Assembly: GCF_040581485.1 (NCBI RefSeq) | Contig: NC_090133.1 | Coordinates: 1,612,001 to 1,676,000, forward strand | From: Linepithema humile | Taxonomy: Eukaryota; Arthropoda; Insecta; Hymenoptera; Formicidae | Direction of reading: 5' to 3' | Length of the DNA: 64,000 nucleotides | Shown here: positions 24,115 through 34,700 of the stretch, piece after piece | Layout: every line of letters starts with the position of its first letter | Numbering within the stretch: position 1 is the stretch's first letter | Translations under genes and position numbers: made by a program | Notes under the pieces: model-generated | The model's input: the letters and a program-made list of their open reading frames with translations, nothing else | Databases searched by the model: none | Told to the model about the DNA's origin: nothing

Positions 24115-25296
24115 ATGCTCGCATCGTGTTCATTTCAACGTGCTCTGCCATACAGCTCGGATACAATGAGTTGGAAACAGGAAAGTTCTTACTACAATTG
24201 GATAGCGAAATGTTTTAAAAAAAAGGATTGCCATGACTTTCGAGTACGGTGTCGAGAACGATCTTGCCAACAGCGCCTTAAATACGCGTCGTACTGTTCT
24301 TTTGCTCAACATTTACATACTAAGCATGAAAATGTTTATAACCATGAGATGAAGAATATTTTCAAGAAGGACTGGAAGTTTTATCGGCTAACAGAAAGCA
24401 ACAACATACAGTGTATTTCATGTAATACAGTAATGATTGAATTTCGAGAAGATAACTATTTATTGGACCACATATCCCTTGAAGAAGTTTACCGTAATGA
24501 TAGAGAACGAATGTTCTACGAAAATCAATATTGGATTTGGAAATACTTAGACCAAGTTGATGATTTCTCTGCAAAATGTAATCTTTGTCGAGAAAGTGTA
24601 AAAGTTTGTTTGAACATTGATGAAATGAAAAACCACTTCATCAAGAATCATAGAAAAAGGTGGCTATTATTAGTGCTAAGAAGAGAGTGGTGGGGTAAAT
24701 CACGAGACAAACAGTCTTGGGATTATCAAACTGACCATTATGACTGGTTGGAGAAATGTTTTACAAGTTCTACGCATTTTGGAGCAACTTGTAAATTTTG
24801 CAACCGCAGACTGCGAGCTATCAATATTGACAAGATTAAGAAACATGTAAAACAGCATACAATGATTTGTAAAATGGATAAGGGATCAATAAAACTTGCA
24901 AAGGAAGTAACTGATATGGATATCTGGCGATGTTTTAGATATACGAAAGATGAAAACATACAATGTTTTTTATGTTGTTTCGTTCTGGAGTGGAATTCAT
25001 TAGTTAAAGACATGAACACTCACTCACAACTGCATTCTTTCAAAAACTTTTATCAACGTGATAACTACTATCACTATATAACTAAACAACATTTTACTCT
25101 CAAATACATAAGACAAAGTGATGAAGAATCTGCGGTATGTACGATTTGTAAAGAATATGTACAATATTCTTTTGACATCCCTCGCTTAAAGAGACACGCA
25201 ATGACTCATCAAGAGGATTGGAAAAGAATACAAGAAGAATTAAAACGAGGGACAGCACACGATCAAGGTGGACCATCGACAAGTCATGGAAAATGA
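24115..25296 (+). CDS. Six-BED-like-zinc-finger protein, copy B
   Basis: Intronless and open, 393 aa from the ATG at 24115 that aligns with copy A's start; an ATG at 24103 would add four residues. The same six fingers occur in the same order, with Cys/His positions kept: CRERSC...HLHTKH, CISC, CNLC...HFIKNH, CKFC...HVKQH, CFLC...HSQLH and CTIC...HAMTH. It is roughly two-thirds identical to copy A by eye, with differences concentrated between ligands. That suggests the zinc sites are under constraint in both copies. The tail again ends GPSTS. Its upstream region is unrelated to that of copies A and C, so its expression may differ. Function is unknown; DNA binding is inferred from the BED-like fold. 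Confidence 0.85.
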   Translation: MLASCSFQRALPYSSDTMSWKQESSYYNWIAKCFKKKDCHDFRVRCRERSCQQRLKYASYCSFAQHLHTKHENVYNHEMKNIFKKDWKFYRLTESNNIQCISCNTVMIEFREDNYLLDHISLEEVYRNDRERMFYENQYWIWKYLDQVDDFSAKCNLCRESVKVCLNIDEMKNHFIKNHRKRWLLLVLRREWWGKSRDKQSWDYQTDHYDWLEKCFTSSTHFGATCKFCNRRLRAINIDKIKKHVKQHTMICKMDKGSIKLAKEVTDMDIWRCFRYTKDENIQCFLCCFVLEWNSLVKDMNTHSQLHSFKNFYQRDNYYHYITKQHFTLKYIRQSDEESAVCTICKEYVQYSFDIPRLKRHAMTHQEDWKRIQEELKRGTAHDQGGPSTSHGK

Positions 25297-26039
25297 AAAA
25301 AAATGATTGTGAGTTTTAATCATATTTTATTAATTATTATTGTAATTTTATTCTATTTATTATTACAGTTTATTCTTTGAGTGATGTACTCAATACATGA
25401 TAAAAACAACAAAAATCAAATAATTAAAATTTGTTTTTGTATATATTACGAATGTTTCTACAGATTTATCTACACAGAGTTTGAAAATTGGAAACGATAA
25501 GGGCATTTTTAAGGAGCATCTCACGATCAGCTATAACGACAATCTTGACATTGACAAGTGATTTGAAACATTTGAAGACATTAGCGTATTTTGACTTATT
25601 TATCGCATATCCGTTTGGTGTTTTTATAAATGTACACAATTTGTAAATTTAAATATATATATTCATAAATTTATGATTTAACACAATAATTAAATTTATA
25701 AATTAATAAATTATAGTTATTATTTAGAAACATAATATTCTTTAAATTATGCTGCAAAGAATATGTGTTTGTACATTTATAAAAGCTAAACCGATTTCAT
25801 GAATATAATAAACATTTTCTATAGTGACGAATCTTCGAGTGACAATCTCAGTACATATACAATAAGAATAACAAAAATCAAATAATTAGTGTTTGTCCAA
25901 AATATATGTTACAAAGGTTTGCGTAAACTTTATCGAATCGTATTTTTTAACTTAAAATAGATACAATGTCTCCGTCACTCGATATTTGATGAAAGAACCG
26001 TTTAATATTATGTATTTTGCAATTGGACATAAAAATATT
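25297..26039. other. Conserved flank downstream of BED copy B
   Basis: Near-duplicate of 18173-18899 in unit A: AT-rich, noncoding, likely 3' UTR and spacer. Nothing else seen. Confidence 0.5.
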
Positions 26040-26290
26040 ACTTTTTTACACAATATTTTCATGAAAAAAGTAGAGGTCAGAACCCTTATCAAATCACTAA
26101 CATGATCATATTATGAAATGAATTGGAGGATTACATATTTTGCAGTTGGGAATAGAAGTTTCGCTTTCTTGTGCATTAGAAGACAATATTTCTAAATCCA
26201 TGTACGAAATGTATATTCCTTTAGTTCCTTTTTACAATGCTTGAGTAAATAATTTTTGAAGCGTTTGGATGTCTACATTTTACATGACTT
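26040..26290 (-). pseudogene. Inverted BED-gene remnant, unit B
   Basis: Same decayed antisense fragment as in unit A, with the same internal loss relative to unit C. The minus strand still shows the KCRHPNASK and NCKICNPP motifs, in shifted frames. Confidence 0.5.
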
Positions 26291-26999
26291 TATGAAATGG
26301 TTTTGAATAATTATGTAAAAAGTAAAAGTTCGAATATATTGGTAAATACGCAAGAAACAAATATAATATCCATGTTATTAGAAATTATACCGAATGAGCG
26401 ACTGTGACAATTTTGTACAAAATTACCGAATATTCGAACAAATGTATGTTTTGCGATAATAAATATTGTTACATTAAATTTTTTAATATTTGTAAACATT
26501 TAGAAAGAAGCATACAAAAATTTTAAAATACGAAGAGAAGAGAAGAGTACGAATACCACCGTGGAAATATGTTAATTATTTGAACAGATTATGTTTTTGC
26601 AATATATTATCTGTGCGTATGTTCCGTTTAAACTTGAATCTTTAATAAATAATATATCTAAAGCATTACAAACATGTAGGAGATTGTATTATTTTATCAT
26701 TTCAATGTTATTCTTATTTACAAATTTCTCAACTATGGAATTAATGTTGTTTCTAAAATATTACAAGTAAGAAATCATTTTGTTACTTTAATGTTACACT
26801 TATTTAAAAATTTCTCGAATTTTTTATGAATTTAATATTATTGTTTGTGTGATAAATTCAGGTTTTGGCATATAGGTTTGCACGTACAAATGACAGATAA
26901 AATTCACGTGTTCATTTAAATGTAATTTCAGGTTGATTGATATTCACACAGATACATATGGCATGCGATAATAATTGTTACATTTATAATATATACACA

Positions 27000-27065
<66 letters not shown>

Positions 27066-27523
27066 AAAAATCGTGTTTTATATTTATTATTTTATACAAA
27101 TATTTATTACAATCTCGCAAAAAATAAAAAAAGAAACGTTTAATTTGTATCAAGGTGAACAAATGGTATCGAAGCGATTTTCTGCTTGCTTTATGACATT
27201 GAACAGAAAAAATTCAAGAATGTAGCACGCGCGCGCGTGTGTATGGTGGGTGATTATTCGTTCTCACATAGCTTTCCTTGTTGTAACAGATTGTGCGAAC
27301 ATTGCGCTCTACATATTTACATATCGGACGTAAATCACATAGCTTTTATGACATTGGTAGCCCTAAAATCTACAATTTTTGCGTTAAACTCTTAAAACAT
27401 CACGTGTTATAACTTTAAATAATTATAGAAAAATAATAATTTTTTAGTTACAAAAGAAATGGATGCAAATTATTACTTTAATTATAATGTGGATTTTATA
27501 TACACAGGTAGTTCTGTCTAACA
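26291..27523. other. Noncoding spacer before the 232-residue gene (unit B)
   Basis: Counterpart of 19166-20361. AT-rich, with the recurrent segment at about 26400-26580 and a long A/TA tract at 27001-27062. No gene seen. Confidence 0.5.
27001..27062. repeat. Poly-A plus (TA)n tract
   Basis: About 18 A bases followed by about 21 TA repeats. The homologous tract in units A (19886-19910) and C is much shorter, so this is an expansion in unit B. Confidence 0.95.
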
Positions 27524-27673
27524 ATGGATAAAAATGTTTTTGGCAGACAGATAAATGAACAACTACTCAATGATCAATCGAGTTACAAAATACCTCGATC
27601 TGTTACAACAAAGAATAACGATAATAACATTAATAATTATAGAAATATTTTTCTCACTATGACAGGTAAATTA

Positions 27674-27740
<67 letters not shown>

Positions 27741-28506
27741 AATATTTTGCATTCATATAATTAACATATAAACTTTTTATAGGAGAAATTAGTTCACATT
27801 ACATACATCGAAACAATTTCTTACAAAACAAGAGGCCAAATGTTTCTTTTGTGGAGAACACAGTAGATAACGATGAACAGTTCATCTCAAATATGAAAAA
27901 AATAATTGATAAAAATTATAACATGTAAAACTAATTCATAAATGATCTGCATATGTATAATTATTGTATTTTATATTTAATTTAATCCTTTGTTGCACTT
28001 AGGTACAACAAAGAAAATTGCAGCATAAGAAATTTCCAAGGCAGATTATCAAAGAAAAAGAAAAGTCCATTTACCGACGAAGATCAGAATCTAATGAAAC
28101 GGTTTAAAAAATCTGTGGATGACAACAAAACTATGTCTGTATTTCCACAAAATATACAGCAATCTGTAACTATAACTCCTGTTAGCAATCGTAATTATTC
28201 AGTGAGAGCAAGTATCCCACAGATTACTTCAACTTTTGCATCGCATAATAAGAGTTTAAGGTATACCTCACATTTAAGATATTATTTAAAATATATTACA
28301 GTAAATAGTAATTGTAGATTTGTTCGTTAAAGTGGTGTTTTATTTTCAGAAACAATACAAATCAATTACTGTTTCATGTAACTTCAAAGGTGCAGAAAAA
28401 TGATCAAATGGTAATACCTGAAACTACAAAATCTGTCACCGAAACAGAAATCGAGCAATTCTGTTACGAAATACAGTACTTTACACCGCCCCAGGAAGAT
28501 AATTAA
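27524..28506 (+). CDS. Uncharacterised 232-aa protein, copy B
   Basis: Exons 27524-27665, 27783-27924, 28003-28260 and 28350-28506, with exactly the same lengths and phases as copy A. Open, 232 aa. Intron 1 carries a (TA)n expansion of about 28 repeats, absent from the other copies. Substitutions from copies A and C are scattered, without stops or frameshifts. The KEN tripeptide and the basic patch are kept. Product function is unknown. Confidence 0.8.
27683..27738. repeat. (TA)n microsatellite in intron 1 of the 232-aa gene, copy B
   Basis: Long uninterrupted TA run. The equivalent introns at about 20519 and 36429 have only a few TA steps. Confidence 0.95.
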
Positions 28507-29222
28507 ATAATTTACAGCTTATTATTATATAACTTTGCTAATTTATTATAATATTAGAAACAAAAGTTTGAATATTTATTACATTTTATCATTTGTTCAA
28601 AGTAGAATAGTTTGTTTCCTACGGTTTTTCTGATTTTATTACACATATTGTTGATAAATCAATAAATTAGTGCAAATAATTCTTCATGTTTTAAAATCCT
28701 TTAAAATAAAATTAGTTATATTACTTCTGCCTTCTGTTACACATCTGTCAAAATGTGTTATGTACGTATGTACCTATTCAAGGCACTCAAAAGTTTCGGA
28801 CATGCGTTTTTAGGCAGAAGGGATGACACTAAAGAAATATCCATATAACTTGCATAGACGCGTAAGCGTATGCATAAAAAATTTTATTGGTCCGTTGGCA
28901 TATGTATAAGACAGTGAACCAATCCATTTCTTCATGTATATGCTTATGCGCTTTTACAACTCTGGATATATCCTAAAGATTGCCATAACCTATTAAGCCG
29001 TTCGAAAACGTGAAATAACATCAGCATTTAAAATGATTATGTCTAAGCATAATTGATAATTTATAATTGATAATTATATATAATTGATAATTATATATAA
29101 TTGATAATTAATAATTGATAATTATATAAAGTTAACGAAATAGTTGAATAATTTGCGATACTGATGAAGTAGGTATATTTTTTTCAGTGTATTACAGTTA
29201 ATATTTAAAGTTGTCAGACACA
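28507..29222. other. Spacer between 232-aa gene and GCP2-like copy B
   Basis: Likely 3' UTR of the upstream gene and former GCP2 promoter, with the CCAAT palindrome block near 28840-28985. It also has a small tandem repeat of an AATTGATAATTATATAT-like motif at about 29050-29126 that is absent from the other units. Confidence 0.55.
29050..29126. repeat. Short tandem repeat, AATTGATAATTATAT-like
   Basis: Four to five imperfect copies of a 17-20 bp AT-only motif, specific to unit B. Confidence 0.8.
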
Positions 29223-30863
29223 ATGAGTGTATTTAAACTGTATCATTTGATAGTACAATTAGTTGAAGTATTAGAGTAAGTATCACAAATCATATTGTAT
29301 ATATTGTAACATTTAATTGCTGAAATCATATAAGTATAAATGGATCTATGAATATACATGGTATATTCTATATCATATATTTTTATAAATAAATATTTTC
29401 TCCAGTTCGGAGTTTGCTCCAGAAAGACACTTGGAAAAACTTCAGAAAGAAAACTCGACAGTCAATGCATTAAATACTGTTGCTCCTCACAGTTGCATTC
29501 AGTATCTTGCAAAAATTTTACTTCAACCAGAATTATTTCTACAGAAATATGAGAAACTAAATTCGAAAAAGTTAGTGTGGCTAATATAATATAAAATATA
29601 CATATTTTTTTTAATAATTTACATTGAATTGTTGAAAAATAACAAAAAATATATTTTTTTAGAGTAGATTTGTTAGGTCCGTTCGTTTGTACAAACTTTA
29701 GAGTTGATATCTCAAGATGAAGAATTGAAGAAGTACCTGTTAAGAAAGTCCACCTCAGAATTGAAAATTAGTGTTCTAAGAGATCCAACTATTACACAAG
29801 AAAGTTTAGTCAATAAAAATGATGGTGCCTTAATGAAGCATAATTGGGTAACGGAGCGTCCACGTATAACCTGAGATTTTTATAGTGATGTGAGTGTAAC
29901 ACTTTTCCAAAGTATGTAATTAATTCTACAAAATTCCTAGGAAACAATAAAGTATGCATATCTAATATACTTAAATAATTACAGAGGTTGTACCAGTTCA
30001 GACTTTATACTTCTGTGGGCTATTTTATATTGTTTGAAAGGGATAGATGGATCATATATTGTTTCAGAACTTTTATCAAATTTTTATGGCGTCAAAATTT
30101 TTAATATATTATCAGATATTGGTAAGGAATACATTAAAATTGTTAATTAAATATAAATGCATTTAAAAAAGATTAATGATAAAACATTGTATTTTGTTTT
30201 TAGGCATATCATTTAAGCAACTAGCACAACAGACATTACCTTTAGCTTCCTATTACTCCATGACAGTGAGATTTGTTGAGGAGAAAATCTCATCAAATGA
30301 TGGGCTAGTTAATCATGCTCTAAGAGGAACGATACGATCTTTGCTGAAGGATTACTTGGTACATTAAATTATTTTTACAATTTGGTAACACAAATTTATA
30401 TCATTGTTTATATCATTATATGCATTGGTTATTTAAGTTTTTAAATGTATTTGAAACACATTTATATATTATATAATATATGTAATGTTATTACTGATGT
30501 TACTTGCTATTTTAGCTCTTTGTTCAACTCGAGACAGAACACATTCATGGTAAATCAAACTTGCAGAAACTGTGGTTTTACATTCAAGCTACTATGCTTA
30601 CAATATCTATACTTTCGCAGATTACATCTACAATATGCAAGGTTAGTATAAAGCATTAATGGATACTAATGAATTCTGATTATATTATACTTAATTCTAA
30701 ATACGCTTGAGAATTGTAAACTATAATTTCTGTAACTGAGACATTAGGGATACAACGTGGTGTGTAATGTGCGATTATAGACGAATGTCAGAGGGGGAAA
30801 AGTACTGAGCCTCCTTCACGGGCAAACATTGAATAATGTCAGTGATGAAGCAAAGTCTAAAGT
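29223..30863 (+). pseudogene. GCP2 5' exons, truncated copy B
   Basis: Homologous to exons 1-8 of the gene at 37882. Exon 3 has a 4-bp insertion (GTTCGTTTGTAC, near 29681) that shifts the frame. Exons 3 and 4 are fused by the same deletion as in copy A. Exon 4 has TGG changed to TGA (CCTGAGATTT, near 29872). Exon 5 has lost part of its start. Exons 6 and 7 are mostly intact, exon 7 with an in-frame 3-bp loss. Exon 8 breaks off at 30863 at the border with unit C. No exon encoding the GRIP domains remains. Confidence 0.9.
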
Positions 30864-31864
30864 CTAATGCGCATAGCATTGTAAATTACAAAATAATCGT
30901 TCATTACACAATATAAAATTTAACAAAATAATTTTGTTTTAGAAGTTTGTGAATGCTATTGTTATTTACATCTTTCTGTTACATAGATTTTGTTCAAATA
31001 AGAAATTTTTCTATGAAGTGCAAACTATTTGACATTCGATATTGAGATCCAAATTGTTATCCAATCACTTGAAACTTAACTCCTAATCTTGGATTTATTT
31101 TTTATTCACTTTCTATTTTAAATATTGGATTAACTATTGTTTTAAGTATTGTTTTAAAATATTATTTTTAAATTTTTATTTTTTAGTTTTGTATATGTTG
31201 TTGAAATAATTATAATTAAATATGTACTTTTATTTCTTTATAAAAATTTATACTTGTTACTTTTTTATTACAAAAATTTATATTTAATACTTTTTTATTC
31301 ATCCATATGTGTTTCACGTCAATGAGACTGCAAAATGTTCTTTATATTCAAGCAATCAATAGATAATAAATTGGAAAAAACTTTAAACATTATTATAATT
31401 ATTTGCTCTATTTCAATATGAATTCTAAAGTGTTAAATTTAAAAGATATTTGAAATTATAGTCCTTGAGTAATTAGTAACAGAATAATAGAATATGAAAA
31501 TTACATTTATGATTTGGAGTATATTGTGAAGGAAAATGAAGGGAATAACGATAACGATCGTGGTATGTCTAAAATATAAATGAGGCGAATAAAATAGGAA
31601 AGGAAATAATTATATTTCTGCAGAAAGTGTATCAAATGCATTTCTTTTTTTATGTCGTAGTATCAACAAATTAAAAAAATCACACATTTCTTCGATGTAG
31701 ACATTTTTATGGATAATAGAATATTAATTGAAAGTTATAAATTCCGTTAAGAACAACTTCTACATTATTTTAAAAATATTATTTATCTGTATTACAGATT
31801 TGAATGCCTCTACCTCCTCGCACTCCCTCTTTCTTCCTCGCTCGCATAATTGTTATTTTACTAT

Positions 31865-31987
31865 AGGTCTGTTCTTTATAGCTGAACTGGCAGCACTAGT
31901 TCAGAGTTTATCTTTCTCCTTTCAATGTGGGAGGAAAAAGATAAACTGTGAACTAGTGTAGCGAGTTCAGCTATAAAGAACAGACCT
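31865..31987. repeat. 123-bp hairpin MITE with empty site in unit A
   Basis: AGGTCTGTTCTTTATAGCTG at the left end is perfectly mirrored at the right end, and the arms continue as GAACT...AGTTCA...GTTTATCTTT. It is flanked by TAT/TATA on both sides. Unit A has the uninterrupted site (ATTACTATACATTTGC, near 16833), so the insertion came after the duplication or was never in A. No coding capacity. Confidence 0.9.
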
Positions 31988-32176
31988 TATACATTCGCAT
32001 CAGATCCTACTACCTCTCTTGATAACCGTTAGGTTGGTTTGAACTCTGTCAATATTTACGTTTAAATAGAAAAACTGTATGTCTCTTTCCTCGACCTCTT
32101 CCATCAGGCACTTTTCGACGAAATAATATTCGTATCGTGTTCAGTTAAATACGTTCTATCATACAGATCAGACACA

Positions 32177-33310
32177 ATGTGTGGTGGAAGCTTCCGCTGG
32201 TTAAGTATATGTTATGAAGAAGAGAATGCAAAGGAGTTTCGAGTAAAGTGTCGAGAAGGATCTTGCGGAAAGAGTTTTATATACGCGAAGGAACCTGAGA
32301 ATTTTGTCAAACACATGAATAGACAGCATAGAGGCATTGCTCTCCGTGAACTGAACGAACAAAGGGTGAGTGGAAATATTTTCGGACAATGACAACGAAG
32401 AAGAATGTATTTTATATGGAATGTATTTTATATAAATATAAAGTTAAAATTACAGCTTTAGATGATGACTTATGGATACACATATCACTTGCACATAACA
32501 TGAACCAACTATGATTCTATAAAGAACGACATTGGATTTGGAAATATTTGATCACTCATGGAGATTCATCTGCAAAATGTATTATTTGCCTAACTAAAAC
32601 TGTAAAATTATCTATCAATACTACAGAGTTAAAAGACCATATCGAAAAGGAACATAAAGACAAGTGGCATGTGATGCTCGCATATGAAGCATTACAGGCT
32701 GGAACAAACAGTCAGTCTTGGAACTATCTTGCTACTAAGAACAAGTGGTTGAAGAAATGTTATGAAGATTATTTGAATTTTTGAGCAGAATGTAAACTTT
32801 GCAAATGCAGTAAACTATATGTCAAAATTGAAAACTTTAAGACACATGTAGCGAAGCATCATGAGGATTTTTGTGATCTTGAAAAGAGCATAGTAGCTGA
32901 AACAGCACAGCATCATTTAGATTTCTCATATTTCAGATATTCCGGAAATGAGAAAGAAATAGAATGTATTTTATGTCATACAGTTTTTCAGAGATGGTCA
33001 GCTTGTAATCATAATTTGATCACTCTCACAAAAGAGCATTCTTTAAATATCCCTAAACATGATCGCTATATAATTAAACAACATTATGCACTTAAATATA
33101 TTAAACAAACTGCAGACTATGCGACATGTAGGATTTGTGATACATATGTAGACTGAATGTAATATGGTCTTTTTAACAAAGCATTGGCAAATAGCACATA
33201 CAGAGAATTTGAAAAGAATACAAGAAAAAATAAAACAAAAAGCAGCAAACGGTCAAGCTGTACAATCGACAAGCTATGAAAATTGGAAGAAAGACGATCG
33301 TGAGTTTTAA
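32177..33310 (+). pseudogene. BED-finger gene, decayed copy C
   Basis: The position equivalent to the start codon of copy A reads ATATTC instead of ATGTTC. The finger 1 region is open (VKCREGSCGKSF...HMNRQH) but runs to a TGA at 32390. The finger 2 region is damaged. Fingers 3 and 4 are readable (CIICL...HIEKEH), then a TGA follows DYLNF (near 32782). Fingers 4-6 continue in fragments (CKLC...HVAKHH, CILC, CRICDTYVD) before another stop near 33156. The C-terminal portion resembles the inverted copy at 33990-34460 more than it resembles A or B. Confidence 0.9.
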
Positions 33311-33989
33311 TCATATTTTATTAATTATTGTTTATTAATATTTATCATTACAATTTAATCTTTGAGTGGTGTACTGAATATATACGTGTATACGATAAAA
33401 ACAACAAAAATCAAACACTTAATATTTACTTTTGATATATTACAAATGTTTATATAGATTCATCTACAGAGTTCGACAATGGAAATGATGATAAGGGCAT
33501 TTTTGAGCAGCATCCCATGATCAACTATAACGACAATCTTGACTTTGACAAGTGATTTGAAACATATGAAGGCATTAGCATATTTTGACTTATTTGTCGC
33601 ATATCGGTTTTGTGTTTATAAATGTACACAATTGGTAAATTTAAATATATATGTTTATAAATTTATGATTTAACACAATAAGTTAAATTTATAAAATTAT
33701 AAATTATAGTTATTATTTTGAAACATAATCTTTATATTATGCTTCAAAGAACATGTGTTTTTACATTTATAAAAACTAAACCAGTTTCATAAATATAATA
33801 AACTTTTCTGTAGTGACGAAGCTTCGAGTGACGTTCTCAGTACATATTAAATAAGAATAACAAAAATCAGAATAATTAGTATTTATTCGAAATATATGTT
33901 ACAAAGGTTTGTGTCAATTTCATCGAATCGTGTTTTCTAACATAAAATAGATACAATGTTTACGTCATTCGAAGAAACAATCGTTTGAT
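33311..33989. other. Spacer between sense and inverted BED copies
   Basis: AT-rich, homologous to the 3' flanks in units A and B. It would be the loop if a transcript crossed both BED copies. No gene seen. Confidence 0.5.
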
Positions 33990-34700
33990 TATTATGCAAT
34001 TATTATGCGTTTGATTATTTTCCAATGTTTTTTTAATATGGGATTAAGACATTTAAAGTCTATATATGTATTGCAAATCTTACATATCGCATAGTCACCA
34101 GATTGTTTAATATATTTAAATGCATAATGTTTTTTAAATATATCGCGATCACGTTTAGGGATATTTAAAGAATGCTGTCTTGCGTGAGTGATGAAATCAT
34201 GATTATAGGTGACTGAATCTTTCTGCAAAACTATCCCAAAAATTACATTCTATTTTTGTCTCATTTCTGGAATATCTAAAATATGAAAAATCTAAATTAT
34301 GATCTGCTAATGTTTCAGCTGCTATGCTCTTTTCAAGATCACAAATTTCCTCATGCTCCGCTATATGTTTCATAAAGTTATCAATTACGACATATAGTTT
34401 ACTACGTTTGCAAAGTTTATATATTTTACAATTTGACATAAAAGTATTACTTTTTTGCACAATATTTTCATGAAAAAAGTAGACGTCAGAACCTTTAGTA
34501 AATGACTAACAGGACCATATTAGGAAAGAATTGGAAGATTATGTATTTCGCAGTTGGGCACAGAAGTATTGCTTTTTTGTGCATAAGAAGACGGTATTTC
34601 CAAATCCATGTACGAAACGTATATTGCTTTACATCCTTTTTACAATGCTCGCGTAAATAGTTTTTGAAGCGTTTGGATGTCTACATTTTATATGACTTTA
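33990..34700 (-). pseudogene. Inverted BED-finger gene copy, longest remnant
   Basis: The minus strand reads through several finger pieces in order: KCRHPNASK, FRTWIWKYR, CKIYKLCKRSKLYV...HIAEH, DLEKSIAAET, FSYFRYSRN, HSLNIPKRDRD, HYAFKYIKQSGDYAICKIC. These match the sense pseudogene at 32177-33310 almost phrase for phrase (DLEKSIVAET, FSYFRYSGN, HSLNIPKHDR, HYALKYIKQTADYATCRIC). Frameshifts and stops break it. Units A and B keep only its outer ends. Confidence 0.85.

Larger units (their letters stand above)
24055..30863 (+). repeat. Segmental duplication, unit B
   Basis: Second unit. Similarity to unit A begins about 60 bp before the BED start (CGTCTCTTTCCTCGACCTCTT) and ends within GCP2 exon 8. 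There AAGTCTAAAG is joined directly to TCTAATGCGCATAGC, the first bases of unit C. Gene order is the same as in A and C. Confidence 0.9.
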
